Part shown: positions 46,448 to 58,019 of the stretch, piece after piece
How positions within the stretch are numbered: position 1 is the stretch's first letter
How the letters are laid out: the number at the start of each line of letters is the position of its first letter
Assembly: GCA_027627225.1 (NCBI GenBank)
Contig: JAPFQT010000392.1
Coordinates: forward strand, 62,001-126,000
Direction: 5' to 3'
DNA: 64,000 nt
Origin: Congeria kusceri
Lineage: Eukaryota > Mollusca > Bivalvia > Myida > Dreissenidae
Made by a program: the position numbers and the translations under genes
The notes under the pieces: model-generated
Database searches by the model: none
Seen by the model: the letters and a program-made list of their open reading frames with translations, nothing else
What the model was told of the DNA's origin: nothing

Positions 46448-47605
46448 AGCTCACCGAGCACAAAATGCACAAGGGTGAGATATTCTGGTCAGTCATCGTC
46501 CGTCGTCAACATTTTTACTTTAGATAACTTCTTCTCCGAAACCGCTTGGCGGATTTTAAGCAAACTTGGCAGGAACGTTCCTGGGATGGTTCTTTAACAA
46601 AGTCCTTCAATTCATTTGAATATCTATAAAAAATCTGGTTGCCATGGCAACCCAAACATACAAAACTGGAAAACTAAAAAATCTTCTTGTCCGAAACCAC
46701 TGCTTGGATTTTAAAATAATTTCACAAAAATGTTCCTAGGGTGACCCTCTACAAAAAAAATTTCAAATTATTTTGATTCCTTTAAAAAACACGGCCTTCA
46801 GGGTGTGGGCAGTTTTCCTATTATAGCTATGTAGAAAACTTTGAAAATCTCGTCAGAAACCGCTAGTCGGATTTCAAAATAATTGCACTTAAAAGTTCCT
46901 CTGGTGACCCTCTACAAAATTTCATCAAATCATTTTGATTCGTTAAAAAAACATGGCCGCCAGGGGTTGGGGCAGATTTCTTTTTTTTGCTATGTAGAAA
47001 CTTTGAAAATCTTGTTTTCACAGAAATGTTCGTTGGGTTACCCTTTACCAAATGTCTTCAAATCACATAAAAAAACATGGCCATCAGGGGGCGGGCAGTT
47101 TTTCTTATATGGCTATATAGAAAACTTGAAAAAATCTTCTTGTCCGAAACCGCTGAATGGATTTCAAAATAATTTCAAAGCAGTTTTCCTTGGGTGAACC
47201 TATACCAAATTTCTTCAAATTATTTTGATTTGTAAAAAAATATGACCGCCAAGGGGTGGGTCAATTGTCAATTATATGGTTATATAGAAAACTTCGGAAA
47301 TCTTCCTGTCAGAAGCCACCGACCGGAATTTCAAAGTTAGTTTGCACAAATGTTCCTTGGTTGACATTCTATCATTTTGAAAATGTTCTTGTCTGAAACA
47401 ACTGTTGGATTTTGAAATCATTTCACAGAAATGTTTCTACTATTTATTAAATTCCTTGAATTGTTTTGATTCACTAAAAAGATGGCTGTCAGTGGTCCAT
47501 TGTTGATGTCGATTGTCACATCTCTGAAAACGCTATTAACCTTTTACAAGCTATTGTGGTTCATTCAACTCAGGTGAGCGACCCGGGGCCATTTGGCCCT
47601 CTTAT
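46448..47605 (+). mobile_element. Core-repeat element, copy B (diverged subfamily)
   Basis: Left end AGCTCACCGAGCACAAAATG; right end CTCAGGTGAGCGACCCGGGG followed by GCCATTTGGCCC. The core holds about six ~150-180 bp units marked by GAAACCGCT, TTTCAAAATAATTTCA and ATGGCCGCCAGGGG. The unit sequence differs from copies A and C, but end structure and plan are the same. A fragment of this subfamily is at 5640-5940. Confidence 0.65.
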
Positions 47606-47759
47606 TTAATCATTAATGTGTCTGTCAAATATATCTCTGCCGGTAATTAAATTGTATAAACTTGTACAAAAAAAAGAAATAAATATGTTTAAAACTAAAC
47701 TTTAACAGTGGAGAAAATAACCGGTAAGTTTTGTCACATGTTGTTTGGCGCCACGCATT

Positions 47760-47808
47760 CATAATAATAATGATAATTATAATAATAATCGTCATCATAA
47801 TCATAATT
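47760..47808. repeat. AAT/CAT microsatellite
   Basis: Imperfect ATAATAATA and CATCATAATCATAA runs. Confidence 0.75.
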
Positions 47809-47859
47809 TTCGATTGTAGTTGTTTATCTGTAAATAAACAACTGTTTTGAGTTCTGATG

Positions 47860-48910
47860 CTACTCGCTAATTTTTCTATAGACAAAGAACGCAATTATCG
47901 TTGTTAAACTACCCCCAAAACAACGCAAAAGAAGTCCCGATTCTGAGCGGAGCATATGGAAATATAATTCTCATTACAATTATAATAATATTTGTCAAGT
48001 AATGTTAAAATCGAGATAATTTTCGCATTATCATTGTTTATCGGCCAATGAACATCTCTGTCGTTCTGATGCGTGGCTATTAAACAACTCGGGCTAACTC
48101 CCTCCCATTTTAATTCCTACGCATCAGAACTCCAATTCGTTGTTCAAAGGACGGTAAACAACGATAAATCGAAAATGTAATCGAATCGAATCTTAACTAT
48201 ACGAGCATCAAAACGAAAAATCGTTGTTTATTACAAAGAAACAACGACAAAGCGAACATTATTTCGATTCTAACATGGCATGACAACATATGCTGCAATG
48301 ACAACGCGAACTATGTTTCACTACTTTTGCGAGTTGTTTATTGGCAATTTAACAACGAAATTTTGTCTTTGTCTATTGAAAACTGCGCGTGTCATGTTAG
48401 AATTGCTGTTTAATTTAACTTAAATAGCCGAAAAAAAAAAAAACATTAGCAAATTATTAAAAATAAATATTCTAACATGACACGCGCTGTGTTTTCCATA
48501 GACAAAAACATAATTTACCGTTGTTTAACTACGGTAACAATAAACAATCCCCCAAAATAGTTCCGAAACTGTAAAATAGAGTCCGGATTGATATTGCGGA
48601 ATATGTTGTCAGGTCATGCTAGAATCAAAATTTTCTTCGCATTATCGTTGTTTATCGGCTGATGTGGTATATTAAACCACGCGGGCTAACGCCCTTATTA
48701 AGAAATTATTTTCGATTTATCGTTGTTTATCGGCCAGTAAGCAACGTTAGCCCGAGTTGTTTCATAGCCACGCATCAGAACGACAAAGAGTTGTTTATTA
48801 GCCGGTAAACAACGATAATGCGAAAATTATTTCGATTCTAACATCATTTGACATATATTTTTGCAATTGTTATTGGAACTACTTCTTACTAAAAATTGGT
48901 GAGTATCATG
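47860..48910. repeat. Cluster of foldback repeats (TTGTTTATCGGCC family), copies b-d
   Basis: At least three copies in mixed orientation: b (47860-48175), c (about 48180-48430, inverted, with AACAACGAAATTTTGTCTTTG) and d (48470-48905). Diagnostic words are TTTCCATAGACAAA, CGCATTATC(A/G)TTGTTTATC, CTCGGGCTAAC and CATGTTAGAAT or its inverse. Nested or head-to-head insertion is likely. Confidence 0.65.
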
Positions 48911-49188
48911 TTAGACTGTTCTGTAGCGAATGAATGCAATGTGTTTCGATGAAAATATTCACTCTCTATTTCCTAATACAATAAGGCGATTTGTTTATCA
49001 ACATACGGCTGTCGTCTGGAAATAATATTGTCGGTTTAGAAAGTAATCGTATTATATTCAATAGAACTACCATGTGCCCGAAGTGAAAAAACTTCTAAAA
49101 ATGTCAGAATGTTTCACTCGATGTATGAATGTTGCACGTTTATTAATGTGACGTTCGTCATTTACAATGTAGAAGTTAATATATGTTT

Positions 49189-52100
49189 AGCTCACCTGAG
49201 CACAACGTGCTCATGGTGAGCTTTTGTGATCACCTTTCGTCCGTCGTGCGTCGTCCGTCGTGCGTCAACATTTTCATTCAAACAACATCTCCTCCTAAAC
49301 CGCTCTGCAGATTTTTACAAAACTTCACAGGAATGATCCTTGGGTGACCCTCTTTCAAAATTGTTCAAATCGTTTCGGTCCAATGCATATGTAGGTCACC
49401 AGAGCTAAAAATAGATTTAAAAAGTGAAAACTTCTTCTCTGAAACTGCATGGCTGAGAGCTTTCATATTTGGTATGTGACATCCTCTTGTGGTCCTCTAC
49501 AAAGCTTGTTCAAATGATGCCCCTGGGGTCAAAACTGGCCACGCCCCGGGGTTCACATGGTTTGTATAGACTTCTATAGCAAAATGATTTTTAAAATCTC
49601 CTCTGAGACCGCAAGGCCCAGAGGTTTCATATTTGGTATGTAACATTGCATAGTGGACCTCTACAAATATTGTTCAAATGATGCCCTTGGGGTCAAAACT
49701 GGCCACGCCCCGGGGTCACATGTTTTATATAGACTTAAATATCTAAATGACTTTCAAAATCTTCTTCTCTGAAACCGCAAGGCTCAGAGGTTTGGTATTT
49801 GGTTGGTAACATTGAATAGAGGTCCTCTACAAAGATTGTTCAAATGATGCCCCAGGGGTCAAAACTTGCCACGCCCCGAGGGTCACATTTATATAGACTT
49901 AAATAGCCAAATTACTTCAAAAATCTTCTCCTCTGAAACTGCAAGGCCTAGAGGTTTTATATTTGGTATTTAACATTGCATAGTGGTCCTCTACAAAGAC
50001 TGTTCAAATGATGCCCCTGAGGTCAAAATTGGCCACGCCCCGGGGGTCACATGGTTTATATAGACTTAAATAGCTAAATGCGTTTGAAAATTTTCTTCTC
50101 TGAAACGGCAAGGCTCAGAGGTTTGGTGTTTGGTCATAAACATTGAATAGGAGTCCTCTACAAAGATTGTTCAAATGATGTCCCTGGGATCAAAACTGGC
50201 CACGCCCTGAGGGTCACATTGTTAATATAGACATAAATAGCAAAATTACTTCAAAAATCTTCTCCTCTAAAACTGCAAGGCCCAGGGGTTTCATATTTGG
50301 TATGTAACATTGCATAGTAGTCCTCTACGAAGACTGTTCAAATGATGCCCCTGGGGTCAAAACTGGCCACGCCCCGGGGGGAGGGGTCACATGGTTTATG
50401 TAGACTTAAATAGCTAAATGACATTTGAAAATCTTCTTCTCTGAAACCGCAACGATTAGAAGTTTTGTATTTGGTTGGTAACATTGTATAGGGGTCCTCT
50501 ACGCAGTTTGTTCAAATGATGCCCCTGAGGTCGAAACTGGCCACGCCCCGGGGGTCACATTGTTTATATAGACGTAAATAGCACAGTTACTTCAAAAATC
50601 TTATCCTCTGAAACCGCAAGGCCCAGTGGTTTCATATTTGGCATGTGGCATCCTGCAGTGGTCCTCTACAGAGAGTGTTCAAATGATGCCCCTGGGGTCA
50701 AAACTGGCCACGCCCCGGGGGTCGCGTGGTTTATGTAGACTTAAATAGCAAAATGACTTTTAAAATCTTCTCCTCTGAAACCGCAAGGCCCAGAGGTTTC
50801 ATATTTGGTATGTAACATTGCATAGTGGTCCTCTAAGATTTTTCAAATTATGTCCCTGGGGTCAAAACTGGCCACACCCTGGGGGTCACATGGTTTATAT
50901 TGACTTAAATAGCAAAATGACTTTCAAAATCTCCTCTGAAACTGCAAAGCCCAAAGTTTTTGTATTTGGTATGTAAGATTGTATAGTGGTCCTCTACAAA
51001 GAATGGTCAAATTATGCCCCTTGGGTAAAAAGAGGCCACACCCCGGGGGTCACAATGTTTATATATGTCTCAGGGTGAATTTTAAATAAAGTTAATAAAT
51101 GTACATTATTATCAAATTATTGTGTTTGTTTTTATATTTACCCTAAAATATATATTCTACAATTTAAAGTAATCCACTTATATGCATATTTAAATAGTAA
51201 GTGCAGTGTTTAGTTATTGTGTTGGGTAGTTATGATCAGTTCTTAGTTTAAAGTAGATTGTAACCTTAGTTTTTAGAGTTACTAACATATAGTTGAAATT
51301 AACCTATGTTGAACACGTGCACATAATAACCACACCAATCACTTTCCCTCCAATATTCAGATTCACGGCTAAATTGTTTGGAGACAGCCATTACATTTTG
51401 ACGATTGTCTTTATTTTATTATTTATTGTAGGATAATTGTTATTCCTGCAGGTAAATATTACACTGTATTTTATGATTGATATCTATGTCTATTGCTTGT
51501 ATTAATTTCGTATTATTTCTGATTATTACGGTTGTGATTATTAGTTATTATTCGAATAACTTATTGTCGCTATTATTCACGCCGCCATGCATTATCAATC
51601 ATTAGTATTTTGTAATGCCATTGAAACTTATTAATATATTTAATTATATATTTATTTATAGGTATTAATTGTTTTTCTTTAAGAAAACTAACTTGTCGAT
51701 CGACACATTGAATAACAATATATCTACAATCCACGACTTGTGTTTATTTGTCGCTCAAACCGAATTGCGCCTACGGGCGTAGCTAAGGCCGGCAACATAT
51801 AGACTTAAATGACAAAATGACTTTAAAAGGTTTCTTCTCTGAAACCTCAAGGCCCAGAAGGTTTGTAATTGGTATGTAACATCTTATATTAGTCTTCTAC
51901 AAAGATTGTTCAAGTTATGCCACTGGGGTCAAACCTAGCCACGCCCAGGGGGTCACATCGTTTGTATAGACTTATATGGCAAGTGGACTTTACACATCTG
52001 CTCCGAAACTGCAAGGCCCAGAGGTTTCATATTTTGTATGTAACATTGTATGGTGGTCCTCTACAATTATTGTTGAAATGATGCCCCTGGAGTAAAAAGA

Positions 52101-52428
52101 AGCCACACCCCGGGGTCACATGGTTTCTATAGACTTATATGAAAAGTGGGCTATTAAAATCTCCTCCTCTGAAACCTTAAGAGCCAGAGGTTTCATATTT
52201 GGCATGAAAATTATATAGTGGTCCTCTACAAATGTTGTTCAAATTATGCCCCTGGAGTAGAAAGTGGCCACGCGGTTTATATAGACTATAAAAATCTTCT
52301 CCTGAAACTGCATGGTCCAGATCTTTATACTCAGGTAAGTGGTTAAGTGCCATTTGGCCCTCTTGTTATAAGTCATTATGATGCCTTTTACTCAGGTGAG
52401 CGACATAGGGCCATCATGGCCCTCTTAT
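49189..52428 (+). mobile_element. Core-repeat element, copy C (about 13 units of ~165 bp)
   Basis: Left end AGCTCACCTGAGCACAACG; right end CTCAGGTGAGCGACATAGGG then GCCATCATGGCCC. The core repeats CTCTGAAACCGCAAGGCCC, TTTCATATTTGGTATGTAAC and CAAAACTGGCCACGCCCC at ~165-bp steps. It is interrupted at about 51066-51795 by unrelated DNA. A second right-end-like segment (CTCAGGTAAGTGG, GCCATTTGGCCC) sits at 52332-52366 just before the final end. Confidence 0.8.
51066..51795. mobile_element. About 730-bp insertion in core-repeat element C
   Basis: The core unit breaks at GTTTATATA and resumes at ATATAGACTTAAATG, consistent with an ATATA target duplication. The inserted DNA starts near TGTCTCAGGGTGAATTTTA and ends near GGGCGTAGCTAAGGCCGGC. 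Its ends do not form clear inverted repeats, and no protein is encoded. Confidence 0.5.
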
Positions 52429-52504
52429 AAATGTATTGGCATTTTTTTCAGAGTGCCTTTATAAAATGTACCCGGCATTACGGAATCCGGTTAGTGCCAT
52501 ATGA

Positions 52505-52875
52505 AATATCGTGCCTCTTACGGCAAGGGCGAGACACGAGATTTGCGCGAAACACGAAGCGAGACACGATATTCCCGCGAGACACGAAGCGAGGCACGAT
52601 ATTGTAACACGAGATCACGCACTGTCGCAGTATCCCATACCACGAAATCTCGCGGCAAAATATCGTGTCTCGCTTCGGGCGATTTTTGAACGATACAGTA
52701 TCGTGCCTCGATTTGTGTCTCGCCTGAATATCGTGTATCGCTTCGTGTCTCGCTTCGCATCTCGTGTCTCGACCTTTGAACGCGATGCGTAAGAATTGCG
52801 CGAGACAGGAAGCGAGGCACGATATTTTACCGCGAGACACGAAGCGAGACACGAGAATTGCGCGAAACACGAGCA
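52505..52875. repeat. Inverted array of CGAGACACGA motifs
   Basis: The left half (52530-52610) carries GCGAGACACGA repeats and the middle to right (52665-52775) their inverse TCGTGTCTCGC, with a return to the first orientation at 52800-52872. The whole can fold into a large hairpin. Frames of 93-132 codons here reflect the repeat. Confidence 0.8.
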
Positions 52876-52936
52876 ATTATCCTCTCTGAATTTAAAGCAT
52901 AAATTTAGACATTTATGATATCTCTAAATATCATAT

Positions 52937-52985
52937 TTAGAGATATGATATTAAGTGATATGATCACTTAATATCATATCTCTAA
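52937..52985. repeat. Perfect 23-bp-arm palindrome
   Basis: Arms at 52937-52959 and 52963-52985 are exact inverse copies (beginning TTAGAGATATGATATTAAG) around a 3-base loop ATG. A second overlapping palindrome (TCTAAATATCATATTTAGA) lies at 52923-52941. A strong cruciform candidate. Confidence 0.85.
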
Positions 52986-53344
52986 AGATATGGAGAGCAC
53001 ATATCTTTAGGGCTTAACAAAATATTGCTTGTTTCCCATCCCACTTACGACCGAAAATAAATGGTTGCTACTTAATATATTGTTGACTTTTTTCATGTAA
53101 ATGGACCATTGTGAAACTGAACCCGGAAATCGGATGTTGAGTATGTGGATTCTAAAACAAACCTTAAGAACCTATACAAAAATATGCCATTCACAGAAAT
53201 TATCAGTGCTTTAAACAACGAGAGGCTCCGAATCGTGCGCGACCTCACAACTAGGCTTTCAACAATATTATAATGTTATGCATCTGTATTTCATTCAAAT
53301 GTTGCTTATAATTTGTACACTTTTTTCATTATAATTGCTTTATT

Positions 53345-53830
53345 AATGGTATTTTTCTTGATTCTTACTCAATGTAAGATCTTTATTAGTGTACGTCACA
53401 ATCATTCTGTACGATCTGTATTCGTGATGATCTCATGTGAAACGATAAGTATTCCCGATGATCACGTAATGTACGATATTATTCACTATGATCACTAAGT
53501 GGACGATCTTCATTTGTGATGAATAGATACTGTACTACCTTTTGTCGTGACGGTCAGTGTACGAAACATTGTTTATGACGATACCATTCTATATGATCTT
53601 TATGTATGATGATCACTTAGTGCACCGTCTTTATTCGTGATAATCACACGTGTAAGATCTTTATTACCCGTGATCACTTACAGCACAGTCATTATTTGTA
53701 CTGCCTTTATTCCCTATGATCACTTAATGTTTTTTTCTTGATCACTTAGTATAAGATCATCAACCCATTCCCCTACTGTACGATCTTTATCCAATATGAT
53801 CACGTGATATCAAAATTGTAAGACATTTCA
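53345..53830. repeat. 31-bp degenerate array, copy 1
   Basis: Degenerate units of the type GTACGATCTTTATTCGTGAT then GATCACTTAGT. It is more eroded than the related array at 57510-57990. Confidence 0.7.
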
Positions 53831-53935
53831 ATAAAATGTCCTGATACTGCAATGGTGTGTGCTGCCATGGCTTGTAATAAGCTAACCTAAATCGTTGACA
53901 ATTCAGACCGATAACACTCAAGATCTATACTAAAA

Positions 53936-54765
53936 GTGGTTGTGTTGGTGGTGTTTTTGTTGTGTTACGTCGTTGTGACGCCTGGTTGTGTTACGTTGTT
54001 GTGTCGTCTGGTTGTGTTATATTGTTGTGGCGCTTGGTTGTGTTACGTCGTTGTGTCGCCTGGTTGTGTTACGTCCTTGTGTCGCCTGGTTGTGCTACGT
54101 CGTTGTGTCACCTGGTTGTGTTACGTCGTTGTGTCGCCTGGCTGTGTTACATCAGTGTGTTGCCTGGCTGTGTTATATCAGTGTGTCGCCTGGTTGTGTA
54201 ACATCAGTGTTTCACCTGGTTGTGTTACGTCGTTGTGTCGCCTGGTTGTGTTACATCGTTGTATCGCCTGGTTGAGTAACTTCGTTGTGTCGCCTGGTTG
54301 AGTAACTTCGTTGTGTCGCCTGGTTGTGTTACGTCGTTGTGTCGCCTGGTTGTGCTACGTAGTTGTATCACCTGGTTGTGATACGTTGTTGTGTCGCCTG
54401 GTTGTATTACGTCGTTGTGTCGCCTGGTTGTGTTACGTCGTTGTGTCGCCTGGTTGTGCTACGTCGTTGTGTCACCTGGTTGTGTTACGTCGTTGTGTCG
54501 CCTGGTTGTGTTACGTCGTTGTGTCACCTGGTTTTGTTACGTGTCGCCTGGTTGTGTTACGTCGTTGTATCGCCTGGTTGAGTAACTTCGTTGTGTTGCC
54601 TGGTTGTGTTACGTCGTTGTGTCGCCTGGTTGAGTTACGTCGTTGTGTCACCTGGTTGTGTTACGTCGTTGTGTCGCCTGGTTGTGCTTCGTCGTTGTGT
54701 CACCTAGTTGTGTTAGGTCGTTGTTTCATATAGTTGTGTTACATCAGCGTGTTGCCTGGCTGTGT
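53936..54765. repeat. 26-bp minisatellite array 4
   Basis: About 31 units of 26 bp formed by TTGTGTTACGTCG and TTGTGTCGCCTGG, the most homogeneous of the four arrays. Frames to 140 codons are artefacts. Confidence 0.9.
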
Positions 54766-54779
54766 AAGTGGCACTTGGT

Positions 54780-55555
54780 TCTTTAACATGTTTACGTTGC
54801 CTGACTGTAATCACGTGCAAATGATTGTGTTTCTTGTTTCAGTAACTCCTGATAGTGGCGTGAATGGGTCGCGTGATAATGTTATAGATGTAGATTTATT
54901 GATCATAAATTAACAAAACATATTTGTTTTAACTACTTGGAAATGACCCTAGTGCAAAAAAGCAACACTCTTGTTTAATACATAACACACATAATTACAA
55001 ATAATGTGCATCTTACACGCAAACATATTTATCTTATGTTTCTCTGTTACTAATACATATTTTAAATTATTATCTTAATTGCGACGCGTTTCGATATTAA
55101 TAATATATTTATTTATTTAAAAAAACAGAGATGGTTTTTCAAATAATATTGCATACTGTCGGTAATACTTTTCAATTTCCAAAATTGAATGTAAATTTCA
55201 AAAGCATAATAATTCATATGTAATTACAGCAAAAAGCATTTTAAATGTCCGCAATGTTTACGAAATTTCGAAAATAACAATCATTTTGAAATAACAATCA
55301 TGTTGAGTCGTTTTCGAAACAGTCAATGCAAAAGCATAGCAATTCATAATATTATAATATTATAAAAGTGTATTTCATAACTGGAATAAAAAAACTATAA
55401 CAAAGGTATAGTTTACGTTCAAGGGGCTTTGTTAACGAAAAATTGGTTTCCTATTGCACAATAAATGATATCAGATGATAGTATTGCGCTATGCTAAGAC
55501 ATGTACATTCAATGAATGATAAATAATATAATACATAATGAGATATTTGATATAA
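54780..55555. other. Unassigned AT-rich DNA
   Basis: Nothing coding or structural was recognised apart from short ATTATAATATTATAA palindromes near 55348. Confidence 0.45.
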
Positions 55556-55559
55556 ACAA

Positions 55560-55860
55560 ATCAGAAAAAGTGATTGAAAAAAATAAAACCCCAAGCGGGT
55601 ATTGAACTCACGACTTAGGAGCCATACAAAGAAATAACAGTAGACAGCGCATTAAACACCTGCACTATTCTGCTTTGTAACGGAACATGTGTAAGCTCTG
55701 CTTGTACAAAATACAATTCTGACGTCAAAATGTAAACATAAAAGGGGCCACGAAAACACGACCTGTATTATAAAATGATTTTTATTTCAGAATGCGAAAA
55801 CTATTTGGCCATTATATATACCTTATTTTATTATATGCTAGTTTTAATATCTTAATTTTA
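55560..55860 (-). repeat. Dispersed repeat with tRNA-like segment (family C), copy 2
   Basis: The reverse complement aligns with 11885-12235: GGTATATATAATGG, ATAAAAATCATTTTATAATA, ACATTTTGACGTCAGAATTG, GCGCTGTCTACTG and CCTAAGTCGTGAGTTCAATA. This confirms the conserved unit extends about 180 bp upstream of the tRNA-like part. Confidence 0.6.
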
Positions 55861-56161
55861 TATATAAAAAAATAAGAAATTACCTCATTGGGGAACTTTT
55901 TGTTGACATAGTTCCTTTAACCGAGCGTGACGTCGCAATCATTTGACACAATAATTAAACGAGATTTATTAAAACTAATGCTTCTTGAAAACAAAACAGC
56001 ACGAAATGATACCAGTTCTCATAACACCACACTAGAGTAATATCCATATTTATAGTTATATGCCTTACCCTACAATGTATTTGTCAATAAATCCTATGAA
56101 CTTTTACTTTGTATGCAACATTATATATGTTTTGCTTTTGTATGATTGATATAAAACGCAC

Positions 56162-56470
56162 ATTCTAACATGACACGCGCCGAGTTTTCTATGCACAGAA
56201 CAAAATTCACCGTTGTTAAACTATCAATAAACAACCCGAAAAAATCGTTCAAAACTGTAAAATATACTTTGCATTGTTATTGCAGAAAATGTTGTCAGGT
56301 CATGTTAATCGAAATAATTTTCGCATTATCTTCGTTTATCGGTTAATAAACCCCGATTTATCGATCTGATGCCGTATATTAAACCACTTGGGCTAACGCC
56401 CTCGTAGTTTAATTCATACGCATCAGAATTCCAAATCGTTGTTAATTAGCCGATAAACAACTCTATAAAT
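56162..56470 (+). repeat. Foldback repeat (TTGTTTATCGGCC family), copy e
   Basis: Starts CATTCTAACATGACACGCGC, then TTTTCTATGCACAGAAC, TTTTCGCATTATCTTCG, ACCACTTGGGCTAACGCCCT and GCCGATAAACAAC. Confidence 0.65.
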
Positions 56471-56885
56471 CGAACAGTGTTTCATTAATAATGTACGCAA
56501 AGCATGTCGGTTCGAAACGGACATGGAATGTTGTATTAAGTGGATAATTTCGTATAAAAATAACGTTGCAGTAGTGCAACGGATCGGGAGATCGTGAGTT
56601 CGAACTGTTTTTGTGTGTGTGCATATTCATTAGTTTTGCCATATAGTGGTGAAAAACATCATACACATATGAACGTATATATAAAGGATCACAAATCAAA
56701 CAGCTTGCAGTCAGAGACGCATTTGTGTTAATTAATGTATAAAGTAACAGTGTCAAACCGCATGTACATGTATTTAATTTTCTTTATTAAAATTGAACTA
56801 CATGTATATAATTATTTGTGCGTTTATGATAAGCAAAAATGACCGTGTTCATTTTCTTTATTTGCATGTATTTATGCTGGCAAGA

Positions 56886-57155
56886 CTATTCGTTTTCTAA
56901 AAATATGGTCCGTGAGTTATAAACATCATTTCCTTTCAACGTTTCTCCTGCCCAGGCGTCTGAATACGCTTGTTGGCCGATACCTACAAACCGGATGCGA
57001 GTGATTCCGTATGACCGGTATACGTGCACCAAGCTTCTCGGCGACATCGAGTGCACGATCTCCTTGAAATAATCTATTGTGCATGTCTTCATATTATATT
57101 CTGGCGTTCTAAAGAAACCGTGATTTATCTGCTTCTGCTGCTGATTAACGCACAT
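56886..57155 (-). CDS. Hypothetical coding exon (possible 3' terminal exon)
   Basis: A minus-strand frame of 89 codons has protein-like composition and no repeats, ending NSRTIFLENE then TAG. A plausible 3' splice acceptor (GGTTTCTTTAG) occurs inside it at about 57115, which would make a terminal exon of about 75 codons starting before RTPEYNMK. Upstream of the frame the DNA is a MITE relic, so the first codons are probably not translated. I recognise no family. It could be an isolated exon of a gene extending beyond the window or a retro-fragment. Confidence 0.35.
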   Translation of the reverse strand: MCVNQQQKQINHGFFRTPEYNMKTCTIDYFKEIVHSMSPRSLVHVYRSYGITRIRFVGIGQQAYSDAWAGETLKGNDVYNSRTIFLENE

Positions 57156-57166
57156 TACATTAAAGT

Positions 57167-57245
57167 AGTGTCTGGCCTCCCAAAAACCTTAATACTTTTT
57201 GTTTCCCGACCGAACCGCAAAAAGGCCACGACTCTACATGTTTTT
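57167..57245. repeat. Relic of GTTTCC/CCGACC MITE family
   Basis: GTCTGGCCTCCCAAAAACC, TTTGTTTCCCGACCG and GGCCACGACTCTACATGTTT follow the word order of the 21341-21604 element. Confidence 0.45.
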
Positions 57246-57509
57246 GATATTTGTGTGCATGCAACGTAACATGACAGAACTCTTCTGATATTGGCAGCGA
57301 AGTTTAAAGGGGCTTGTTCACAGAATTTTCATACTTCAAATGCAAGCCTGGTAAAACAACTGTTTTTGAGAAACAAATACTTGATACTGGTCTTGTGTGA
57401 CGTTGGTCTGAAATTACTCTTGTATTCGTAGTTCTGGTATTATGTGATTATATCATAACTTAAGGACTAAGACATAATTATTGTGTTGCTTTGTTTTTCT
57501 GTCTGCTAA

Positions 57510-57990
57510 ATGTACGATCTTTTAGCGATAATTACTTAGTGTATACTCTTTATTCATGACGATTACTTAGTGTACGATCTTTATTCGTGACGATTACTTA
57601 GTGTACGATCTTTGTTATTGAGGTTTACTTATTCTACGATCTTTATTCATGAGGAGTTCTTCGTGTACGATCTTTATTCGCGTTGATAACGTAGTGTTCG
57701 ATCTTTATTCGTGCTAACTTCTTAGTTTACAATCTTTATTTCTGATAATTACTTACTTTACGATCTGTATAAGTAATAATAATTAAGTGTACGATCTTTA
57801 TTCGTGATAATTACTTAGTGTACTATCTTTATTTTTGACGATTTATTTGTGTACGATCTTTGTTCTTGAGGTTTACTTATTGTACGATCTTTATTCGTGA
57901 GGATTATTTGTATATGATCTTTATTCGTGAGGAATACTTAGTGTACGATCTGTATTCGTGATGATTACTTCATGTACGATCTTTAGGCTT
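57510..57990. repeat. 31-bp array, copy 2
   Basis: About 15 units of 31 bp with TGTACGATCTTTATTCGTGA followed by CGATTACTTAG. It is the same family as 53345-53830, 4.2 kb away in the same orientation. Confidence 0.8.
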
Positions 57991-58019
57991 GACAATGATT
58001 ACTGTATGTTCTACCAAAT

